Below, piece after piece: positions 57,353 through 64,000 of a DNA stretch of 64,000 nucleotides; the first letter of the stretch is position 1, and each line of letters starts with the position of its first letter. A program made the position numbers and the translations under genes. The notes under the pieces were generated by a model. The model had not been told where the DNA came from. It saw only the letters and a list, made by a program, of their open reading frames with translations, and did no database searches. The DNA is from Corynebacterium suicordis DSM 45110 (GTDB lineage: Bacteria; Actinomycetota; Actinomycetes; Mycobacteriales; Mycobacteriaceae). The DNA lies in NCBI RefSeq assembly GCF_015351405.1, contig NZ_JADKMY010000001.1, forward strand, positions 1,178,001 to 1,242,000, read 5' to 3'.

Positions 57353-60202
57353 ATGCCCACTGATGCCCCAGAACACCAACTGATTCCGGGGACCATCATC
57401 CCGGTGGTCACAGACGCGCCCGAATCAGAATCCGTTCATCCCTCCATTCGGGATGACATCCGCTATCTCGGCGCGATTCTGGGCGAGGTGATCCGCGAGC
57501 AGGAAGGTGAATTCACCTACAACCTGATCGAGAACATCCGCGCCACGTCCCTGGATCTCCGACACGGCGAGCTCAGCACCAAGGAGCTGGCGGAGCAATT
57601 CCACAGCATGGACGTGGCGCGCACCTTGCCGGTCATCCGCGCCTTTTCCCACTTCGCCCTGCTGGCAAACCTGGCGGAGGATCTCAACGCAGAGCGGTTG
57701 CGCGATAAGGCAGCCGATGAAGGCGAAACTCCCGGCCCATCAACGCTCGACTGCACCTGGCGCACGATAGCGGAGCAGGGGATCAGTTCTGCTCAAGTTT
57801 CCAACACCTTGGAGCACCTCTACGTGGCTCCGGTGATGACAGCTCACCCCACGGAGACTCGACGCCGCACTGTCTTCGATGTGCAGGCGGATATTGCTCA
57901 CCAGATGCGCAAGCGCGCCCGCATCTTGGAGAGGGGAGAAACTGCCCGCACCCAGGATGAGCTGGATAAGATCACGCGTTTCATCAAGCGTCGCATCACT
58001 GCACTCTGGCAGACCGCGCTGATCCGCAGCGTGCGGCCCAGGATCGAGGATGAGATCAAGGTGGGGCTGCGTTACTACTCCCTGAGCTTGTTGGAGGAGA
58101 TCCCCGCGATCAATCGCGATGTGCGCAACCACCTTCACGAGCAGTTCCCGGATGCGCAGCCCACGCCCGCCATCATCCGTCCTGGCTCGTGGATCGGTGG
58201 CGATCATGACGGCAACCCCTATGTCACGGGCGAAACGGTAGAGAAGGCCACCAGCATGGCCGCCAGAACCATCTTTGAGCACTACGGGCGTGTGCTGGCC
58301 AAGCTCGAGCAGGAGCTCAGCCTGTCCACCCGCATCTCTGATGTCACGCCTGAGCTGGAGGAGCTGGCAGCCCGCGGGAAGAACAACGTGCCTTCCCGCG
58401 AGGACGAGCCTTATCGACGCGCCATCCACGGCATGCGCGGGCGCATTGCCGCCACAGCGGAAGCAAACCTCGGGGTCCGCATTTTCCCCAGCGAGATCCA
58501 TGATGATTTCCAGCCCTATGCAGACCCGCAGGAGTTCCTGGCTGACATCACCGTGGTGGATCACTCATTGCGCACGGGCGTGGATGATTCCCTGGCAGAT
58601 GACGCACTCGCCGAGCTCTTCTCCTCGGTACACTCATTCGGTTTCCACCTTTCCGGTCTAGATCTACGGCAGAACTCCGAAAGCTTCGAGGCCGTGCTCA
58701 CCGAGCTATTCGCTTGGGCAGGAGTGAACGACAACTATGCGGAGTTGGATGAAGAGCACAAGGTGGAGCTGCTGGTTAAAGAACTCTCCAGCCCCCGGCC
58801 GCTGGCTGAGCCCGCCACGGAATTTTCTGAGGCCACGGCTCGTGAGATCGGCATCTTCCGCGCCGCGGCCGCTGCCATCGAGCGTTTCGGTAGGGAAGCG
58901 GTGCCACACTGCATCGTCTCCATGGCCACGTCCGTCTCAGACATCTTGGAGCCCATGATCCTGCTCAAGGAGGTGGGCCTGTTCCACGCTGATCGCGATG
59001 CCCCCACCGGCTCTGTCGATGTGATCCCGTTGTTTGAAACCATCGAGGATCTCCGCGCGGGCGCTGCCATCATGCGCGATCTCTGGGCACTGCCTTTCTA
59101 CCGCGCCTACGTGCATCAGCTGGATAACCAGCAGGAAGTGATGCTGGGCTACTCGGATTCCAACAAGGATGGCGGGTACTTCGCAGCCAACTGGGCTTTG
59201 TATTCCGCCGAGCTGGAGCTGGTGGAAGCAGCCCGGGAGGCCGACGTGCGCCTGCGTCTGTTTCATGGCCGCGGCGGCACCGTGGGTCGTGGTGGCGGAC
59301 CTTCTTACGACGCCATCCTGGCCCAGCCCGAGGGTGCAGTCCAGGGATCTCTTCGCATCACTGAGCAAGGCGAAATCATCTCCGCGAAATACGGTGATCA
59401 ATCTAATGCGCGACGAAACCTGGAAGCGCTCGCCTCCGCCACGCTCGAGGCCAGCTTGCTAGAGATTCCCGCCCCGGAGGATACGAACCGCGCCTATGAA
59501 ACGATGGCGGAGATCAGCGATCTCTCCCTGAACTCCTACGCGACGCTGATGCACGAGGATGAGGGGTTCATAAACTACTTCACCTCGTCCACACCTCTGG
59601 AAGAAATCGGCAGCCTCAACATTGGTTCCCGACCCACCTCACGCAAGCAGACAGAAGCTATCACGGATCTGCGTGCCATCCCGTGGGTCTTGAGCTGGTC
59701 TCAATCCCGAGTGATGCTGCCAGGCTGGTTCGGAGTGGGCAGCGCCATCCAGAAGTGGTTGGAATCCGGTACTTCAGTCCCGGGTGGCCCGCAAGAGCGC
59801 TTGGACTTCCTGCGGGACCTCCACCAGCGCTGGCCGTTCTTCCAAACCGTGATGGCCAATATGGCGCAGGTGATGGCCAAGGTGGACATGTCCCTGGCAG
59901 AGCTGTACTCCAGCCTGGTTGAAGATCAAGAGGATGCCCAGCGGATCTTCACCATCATCCGGGAGGAATACACCACATCCGTGGACATGTTCCTGCAGGT
60001 GACGGATCAGAAGTCCCTGCTGGAAGAAAACGCTGAACTGGCTAACTCGGTACGGAATCGCTTCCCGTACCTGGTTCCGCTCAACCTTTTACAGCTGGAA
60101 CTGTTGCGTCGATTCCGAAAGGGAGATGATTCCCGACAGGTGCGGATCGGGATCCAACTCACCATGAATGGGCTCTCCACCGCGCTGCGCAACTCCGGGT
60201 AG
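57353..60202 (+). CDS. ppc: Phosphoenolpyruvate carboxylase
   Basis: This 949-residue anaplerotic enzyme makes oxaloacetate from PEP and bicarbonate. The catalytic His is in VMTAHPTETRRRTVF near residue 165, GYSDSNKDGGYFAANW near 600, FHGRGGTVGRGGGP near 640 with the mobile loop Arg/Lys, and the C-terminal QLTMNGLSTALRNSG ends as the family does. The start ATG 57353 has GGAAAGG; GTG 57338 in frame overlaps that site. Length is near the usual 920 with a small N-terminal extension. Confidence 0.97.
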   Translation: MPTDAPEHQLIPGTIIPVVTDAPESESVHPSIRDDIRYLGAILGEVIREQEGEFTYNLIENIRATSLDLRHGELSTKELAEQFHSMDVARTLPVIRAFSHFALLANLAEDLNAERLRDKAADEGETPGPSTLDCTWRTIAEQGISSAQVSNTLEHLYVAPVMTAHPTETRRRTVFDVQADIAHQMRKRARILERGETARTQDELDKITRFIKRRITALWQTALIRSVRPRIEDEIKVGLRYYSLSLLEEIPAINRDVRNHLHEQFPDAQPTPAIIRPGSWIGGDHDGNPYVTGETVEKATSMAARTIFEHYGRVLAKLEQELSLSTRISDVTPELEELAARGKNNVPSREDEPYRRAIHGMRGRIAATAEANLGVRIFPSEIHDDFQPYADPQEFLADITVVDHSLRTGVDDSLADDALAELFSSVHSFGFHLSGLDLRQNSESFEAVLTELFAWAGVNDNYAELDEEHKVELLVKELSSPRPLAEPATEFSEATAREIGIFRAAAAAIERFGREAVPHCIVSMATSVSDILEPMILLKEVGLFHADRDAPTGSVDVIPLFETIEDLRAGAAIMRDLWALPFYRAYVHQLDNQQEVMLGYSDSNKDGGYFAANWALYSAELELVEAAREADVRLRLFHGRGGTVGRGGGPSYDAILAQPEGAVQGSLRITEQGEIISAKYGDQSNARRNLEALASATLEASLLEIPAPEDTNRAYETMAEISDLSLNSYATLMHEDEGFINYFTSSTPLEEIGSLNIGSRPTSRKQTEAITDLRAIPWVLSWSQSRVMLPGWFGVGSAIQKWLESGTSVPGGPQERLDFLRDLHQRWPFFQTVMANMAQVMAKVDMSLAELYSSLVEDQEDAQRIFTIIREEYTTSVDMFLQVTDQKSLLEENAELANSVRNRFPYLVPLNLLQLELLRRFRKGDDSRQVRIGIQLTMNGLSTALRNSG

Positions 60203-60302
60203 GGGAATTCCGGTGAGAGCGCGTGGCATCTTCGCCAACCCCAGCGGCTAGCTGATAGCATGAACCAGTTGTACGTCGAATAATCGAAGCAAAGGTTGGA
60301 CA

Positions 60303-60539
60303 TTGATCCTCACACTGCAGATCATCTTGATCATTTCGAGCCTGCTGATGGCCCTATTTGTGCTGCTGCACAAGGGTAAGGGAGGCGGACTCTCCAGCCT
60401 GTTCGGCGGAGGAATGCAATCTAACCTCTCCGGCTCCACTGTGGCTGAGAAGAACTTGGATCGCTACACCATCATCACTGGAGTGATCTGGTTCATCTCC
60501 TTGGTGGCGCTGAACCTGGTTATGCACTTCAACCTCTAG
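60303..60539 (+). CDS. secG: Preprotein translocase subunit SecG
   Basis: This 78-residue protein has two membrane spans (about 3-23 and 56-74) and the conserved loop LHKGKGGGLSSLFGGGMQSNLSGST. It assists SecYE in protein export. The start is TTG 60303 behind AAAGGTTGG. The ppc-secG order is typical of corynebacteria and mycobacteria. Confidence 0.94.
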   Translation: MILTLQIILIISSLLMALFVLLHKGKGGGLSSLFGGGMQSNLSGSTVAEKNLDRYTIITGVIWFISLVALNLVMHFNL

Positions 60540-60547
60540 GTTCCCAG

Positions 60548-60627
60548 CCCCGGGAAGGTGAAGGCCTCCGGCTGGAAAAGTCTGAGTCCCACTGCCTGAG
60601 CCTCCATCGCGCAGGCATTTCCCGGGG
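60548..60627. terminator. Inverted repeat between convergent secG and pgl
   Basis: CCCCGGGAA (60548-60556) and TTCCCGGGG (60619-60627) are perfect complements separated by 62 nt. The right arm touches the pgl stop codon. A long-loop terminator for both strands is possible, but there is no T-run. Confidence 0.4.
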
Positions 60628-60628
60628 A

Positions 60629-61426
60629 TTAGCTTTGCGGGTCTGCTTCCGCGTCGACCCACAGGATGGTCTCTTCAGTACCTTCCATCATTCCCGCTGG
60701 CCATTGGCCGCTGGAATCTGCTGCCAGCGCATGCTGTGCAGCTTCTTTTTTTGCCTCGCCATTGATGATGAACCACACCTGCCGCGAACTATTCACCGCA
60801 AGGCGGGTGAGTGACACGCGGTTGCTCGGTGGCTTGGGACAGTTCCGCACCGCAGCCACGGTTCCCTGAGGATCCATGAGCTCTTCAGTATGGGGGAACA
60901 AAGAATTGACGTGGCCCTCTGGACCCATGCCCAGCAGGTGGATGTCAAAGCCATCGGGTGCTTCTCGCTGCAGGACGTGTGCATAGGAATCAGCAGCCTT
61001 ATCTAGGCTTTCCCCATCGGCAGCTTGGCCCTCTTGCACGGTGGCATAGGTGAAAATGTTGGAGCGGGGGATCTCAATGTGATCCAGGAGTGCTGCCCGA
61101 GCCTGCACATCATTGCGCTCCTCATCACCGGCGGGGAGAAATCGCTCATCGCCAAAGAACACCAGCACGCGGTTCCAATCAATGGCCGCGACCGGGAAAT
61201 CCTCTGCGCTCGCGCGGGCGGAGTGATCCAGAACCAGCAACTGACGCAGAGTCTTGATGCCCACGGTTCCACCTGTCAAGACAAGGCGAACCAGGCCATC
61301 ATCGGAGGCGGTAGGCCGGTTGCGCTGCATCCGAGAAATAGTTTGCACCAGAGCTCGCGCAACACCACTGGCCAGAGCCTCGGAATTCTTGAATGATGTG
61401 ACGCTTCGGTTACTCATTGGTTTCAT
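60629..61426 (-). CDS. pgl: 6-phosphogluconolactonase (DevB type)
   Basis: This 265-residue enzyme hydrolyses 6-phosphogluconolactone, the step after Zwf. It shows LVLTGGTVGIKTLRQL, VLVFFGDERFLPAGDEERN, DIHLLGMGPEGHVNSLFPHTEEL and VSLTRLAVNSSRQVWFIINGEAKK, the sugar-phosphate-binding landmarks of the DevB family. It is the last gene of the leftward zwf-opcA-pgl group, 93 nt after opcA. Confidence 0.95.
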   Translation of the reverse strand: MKPMSNRSVTSFKNSEALASGVARALVQTISRMQRNRPTASDDGLVRLVLTGGTVGIKTLRQLLVLDHSARASAEDFPVAAIDWNRVLVFFGDERFLPAGDEERNDVQARAALLDHIEIPRSNIFTYATVQEGQAADGESLDKAADSYAHVLQREAPDGFDIHLLGMGPEGHVNSLFPHTEELMDPQGTVAAVRNCPKPPSNRVSLTRLAVNSSRQVWFIINGEAKKEAAQHALAADSSGQWPAGMMEGTEETILWVDAEADPQS

Positions 61427-61519
61427 CCCATCTTCGGTGCTGCGACGTTCTTAATGCTGCAGGTTATTCGGTGCTGCGGCGTTATTAGTTTTGCGACTGC
61501 TGCAAACTGTGTCTCAAAC

Positions 61520-62575
61520 CTAGCGCAGCGATGCCTGATCAGCGGCCGATTCGCGCATTCGCTCGGGGCTGTCAAAGTATTCGCTGCGAGCGCGCAAGGT
61601 CTTGCTGAACATGCCGCGTCGATCCGGGCGATTCACCCGCACCAAGCCACGCAAGGCGTGCCCAAAGGCACGGTCCGGATCAAGGTGGCGCAGCTCTTCC
61701 GCCAAGCAATCACCCATGGCGCGGTGAGCCATGGTCACTGGGGAAGTCTTCTCTCCAGCCTCCGAGCTCATCGTGACAGCTACCGTGGTGCTGCTCTGGG
61801 CTTCCACCGTGATGCTGCCCTCGGTGCGTTGCAGGACCAGCTTCTGCACAGATGGTCCACCGTGCAGGTCAGCCTCTTCCACGGTGTAGCGCGTCACGGG
61901 CACATCCAGGCGATCAGCCAACCAGCCGGCGGCGATATCCACCGAAGGATCATTTTCCGCTCCGTGCACCTGCACGCTGAGAATGTCCTCGTGAGGCGGC
62001 TGATCCAGGGTAGAAGCCAAGAGACCTCGCCAGAGGGTGATCCGGCTCCACGCCAAGTCCGAGTCGCCAGGTGAGTAGGTCATACGACGACGGTAGATGG
62101 CGTCCGAGTCCGCGTCGGACAAAGAATCGGTGATACGACGGGTCGCTAGGGCGCCGATGGGATCCGAGGAGGGGTTGCGGGGAGCGTCGGCTGGCCACCA
62201 GACCACCACCGGGGTATCCGGCAAGAGCAGGGGAGTCACCACGGACGCGCGGTGGGTGCTGAGGTCGCCGTTGAGGTGCATGACGATGATCTCGGAAGCT
62301 CCGGCATCACCACCCAGGCGGATTTCTCCATCCAGGCGGGACTCCTTCACATCGCGGTGGTTCACCAGAAAGATCACGCGGGCGGGGTGCTCGCGCGATG
62401 CCTCATAGGTGGAGTCGATGACCTCGTTGAGGTAGCCCTCTTCCTTACCCACGGCGTTGACCACCACGATGAAGGTCAGGACTCGGCCAGTGGCCACCTC
62501 GCCGCGCTCTTCGCGCAGCTCGCGGAGGCGCTTGGTGATGTTATGGGTCTTGGTATCCGGCAGATCGATGATCAT
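61520..62575 (-). CDS. opcA: Glucose-6-phosphate dehydrogenase assembly protein OpcA
   Basis: This 351-residue protein is the actinobacterial/cyanobacterial OpcA, needed for assembly or redox control of glucose-6-phosphate dehydrogenase. It opens MIIDLPDTKTHNITKRLRELREERGEVATGRVLTFIV, the family N-terminus, and contains LLLPDTPVVVWWPADAP and DLAWSRITLWRGLLAS. It lies 55 nt downstream of zwf on the same strand, where it should form a functional unit with it. Confidence 0.95.
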   Translation of the reverse strand: MIIDLPDTKTHNITKRLRELREERGEVATGRVLTFIVVVNAVGKEEGYLNEVIDSTYEASREHPARVIFLVNHRDVKESRLDGEIRLGGDAGASEIIVMHLNGDLSTHRASVVTPLLLPDTPVVVWWPADAPRNPSSDPIGALATRRITDSLSDADSDAIYRRRMTYSPGDSDLAWSRITLWRGLLASTLDQPPHEDILSVQVHGAENDPSVDIAAGWLADRLDVPVTRYTVEEADLHGGPSVQKLVLQRTEGSITVEAQSSTTVAVTMSSEAGEKTSPVTMAHRAMGDCLAEELRHLDPDRAFGHALRGLVRVNRPDRRGMFSKTLRARSEYFDSPERMRESAADQASLR

Positions 62576-62630
62576 GGGCGTCTACTCGCAATCTCTGAAA
62601 TGTACTGGTGGCTGCGGGTTATGGCTGGCG

Positions 62631-64000
62631 CTAAGGACGGCGCCATGAGCGGCCTGTTTGGCGGAGCATGTCATCGGCAGAAGATGGTCCCCACGTGCCG
62701 GCGGGGTAATCATCTGGGCGGCCGTGGTTGGCCCAGTGATCCAAGATCGGATCCAGAATGCGCCAGGATTCTTCCACCTCGTTGTTGGTGGGGAAGAGGC
62801 TGGCCTCATCCAGCAGCGCATCCAGGATGAGTCGCTCGTAGGCCTCCGGGGACTCCTCGGTGAAGGCCTCAGAGTAGGAAAAGTCCATGTTCACATCGCG
62901 GACTTCCATCGCGGAGCCCGGAACCTTGGAGCCAAAGCGCATGAGCACGCCCTCATCAGGCTGCACGCGGATCACCAGGATATTGTTGCCCTGAGCTGCG
63001 GTTTGCCCGGCCTCGAAGGGGAGGTGCGGGGCTTCCTTGAAGACCAGCGCAATCTCGGTGACGCGTCGACCCAGGCGCTTGCCCGTGCGCAGGTAGAAGG
63101 GCACTCCGGCCCAGCGGCGCGAGGAGATCTCAAAGGTGGCAGCAGCATAGGTTTCGGTGGTGGAATCGGGATCGAATCCCTCTTCCTGTCGCAGGCCAAC
63201 GACCTGCTCTGAACCCTGCCAACCGCTGGTGTACTGGCCCCGCGCGGTGGTCTTGGAGAACGGCCCCACCGGGTGGGTAGCGCGCAGCACCTTGAGCTTT
63301 TCGGATTGCAGCTCTGCAGGGTTGAACGTCACGGGCTCTTCCATGGCCACCAGGGCCAGCAGCTGCAGGAGGTGGTTCTGGATCACATCGCGGGCCGCGC
63401 CGATGCCATCGTAGTAACCGGCGCGCCCGCCCAGACCGATATCCTCGGCCATCGTGATCTGCACGTGGTCGATGTAATGGCTGTTGAACAGCGGATCAAA
63501 CAGCTGGTTAGCAAAGCGCAGCGCGAGAATGTTCTGCACCGTTTCCTTGCCCAGGTAGTGATCGATGCGGAACACGCTGGATTCCGGGAACACGCTGTTG
63601 ACGATCTCATTGAGCTCGCGGGCGGAGCGTTCATCGTGGCCGAAGGGCTTCTCGATGACCACGCGGCGCCATCCGTGCTCGCCGCCATCCGCCAAACCAG
63701 AGCGTTCCAGTTGGTGGCAGACATCCGAGAAAAACTCGGGCGGAACGGAGAGGTAGTAGGCCCAGTTACCGGCCGTGCCTCGGAGTTGGTCGATCTCCTG
63801 GGTTTTGGCCGCCAGGGCGTCGAACGCAGAATCGGTGACGAAATCACCCTTGACAAAGAAGATGCCCTCAGCCAAGCGCTCCCAGACCTCATCGCGCCAC
63901 GGGTTGCGGGCGCGTTCCTGCACGGAGGCCTTCACCTGCTCGGCGAATTCCTCATCAGACCAATCACGGCGGCCATAGCCCACCAAGCTGAACCCTGCGG
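62631..64000 (-). CDS. zwf: Glucose-6-phosphate 1-dehydrogenase, 5' end outside window
   Basis: The frame is open through the right window edge (reading AGFSLVGYGRRDWSDEEF at the edge), so about the last 456 residues are present and the NADP-binding N-terminus is missing. EKPFGHDERSARELN and the substrate signature RIDHYLGKETVQNILALRFAN are seen, followed by the large beta-plus-alpha domain (FYLRTGKRLGRRVTEIALVFKEAPH). It oxidises glucose-6-phosphate, feeding NADPH and the pentose phosphate pathway. opcA and pgl follow on the same strand. Confidence 0.97.
   Translation of the reverse strand, partial: AGFSLVGYGRRDWSDEEFAEQVKASVQERARNPWRDEVWERLAEGIFFVKGDFVTDSAFDALAAKTQEIDQLRGTAGNWAYYLSVPPEFFSDVCHQLERSGLADGGEHGWRRVVIEKPFGHDERSARELNEIVNSVFPESSVFRIDHYLGKETVQNILALRFANQLFDPLFNSHYIDHVQITMAEDIGLGGRAGYYDGIGAARDVIQNHLLQLLALVAMEEPVTFNPAELQSEKLKVLRATHPVGPFSKTTARGQYTSGWQGSEQVVGLRQEEGFDPDSTTETYAAATFEISSRRWAGVPFYLRTGKRLGRRVTEIALVFKEAPHLPFEAGQTAAQGNNILVIRVQPDEGVLMRFGSKVPGSAMEVRDVNMDFSYSEAFTEESPEAYERLILDALLDEASLFPTNNEVEESWRILDPILDHWANHGRPDDYPAGTWGPSSADDMLRQTGRSWRRP

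Overview
The window is a stretch of core chromosome from a high-GC actinobacterium of the Corynebacterium type. The evidence is gene content and order: the actinobacterial integration host factor mihF, the uvrC-rapZ-yvcK-whiA-gap-pgk-tpiA-ppc-secG series, an opcA gene beside zwf and pgl, a PriA without a Walker A motif, and a perfect McbR-type operator (TAGAC-N6-GTCTA) in front of metK. Many genes start with GTG or TTG. I see no tRNA, rRNA, insertion sequence, prophage, CRISPR array or obvious foreign island. The species cannot be named from what I can see.

Layout. 1-8.9 kb: a membrane-anchored cyclophilin (cut by the window edge), a metallo-beta-lactamase-fold hydrolase, hisS, two secreted phosphate/nucleic-acid scavenging enzymes (5'-nucleotidase and an ExeM/NucH-type nuclease), and a convergent zinc metallopeptidase. 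9-18 kb: aspS, an orphan phosphotransferase, rarA, alaS, ruvX and mltG. 18-25.5 kb: the shikimate cluster aroE, a small type IV prepilin peptidase, aroC-aroK-aroB-aroQ, then pepQ, efp and nusB. 25.6-34 kb: the pyrimidine operon pyrR-pyrB-pyrC-carA-carB-pyrF. 34.3-38.3 kb: mihF, gmk, rpoZ, coaBC, metK. 38.3-43.6 kb: priA, def, fmt, rsmB. 43.6-48 kb: rpe and the riboflavin genes ribD-ribE-ribBA-ribH. 48-53.8 kb: a PH-domain membrane protein, uvrC, rapZ, yvcK, whiA. 53.9-60.5 kb: lower glycolysis gap-pgk-tpiA, then ppc and secG. 60.6-64 kb, minus strand: pgl, opcA and zwf (cut by the window edge), the oxidative pentose phosphate entry.

Regulation that can be read directly: (i) a TAnnnT -10 element 6-8 nt before many start codons, the signature of leaderless transcripts; (ii) a PyrR-type binding loop (CAGAGAGGC) in a hairpin that would sequester the pyrR ribosome binding site; (iii) the McbR operator before metK; (iv) hairpin terminators after nucH, nusB, gap, tpiA and ribH.

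The best candidate for something undescribed is not a gene but a dispersed DNA motif, TGGCGTCG followed within a few bases by an A-run (reverse: T-run then CGACGCCA). I count about fourteen copies, on both strands, in five intergenic gaps and also inside genes, where they bring codons (TCG, TTA, AAA, TTT, CTT) that the surrounding genes mostly avoid. Positions are in the findings. All counts were made by eye, and protein family assignments rest on recognised motifs and gene order, not on searches.
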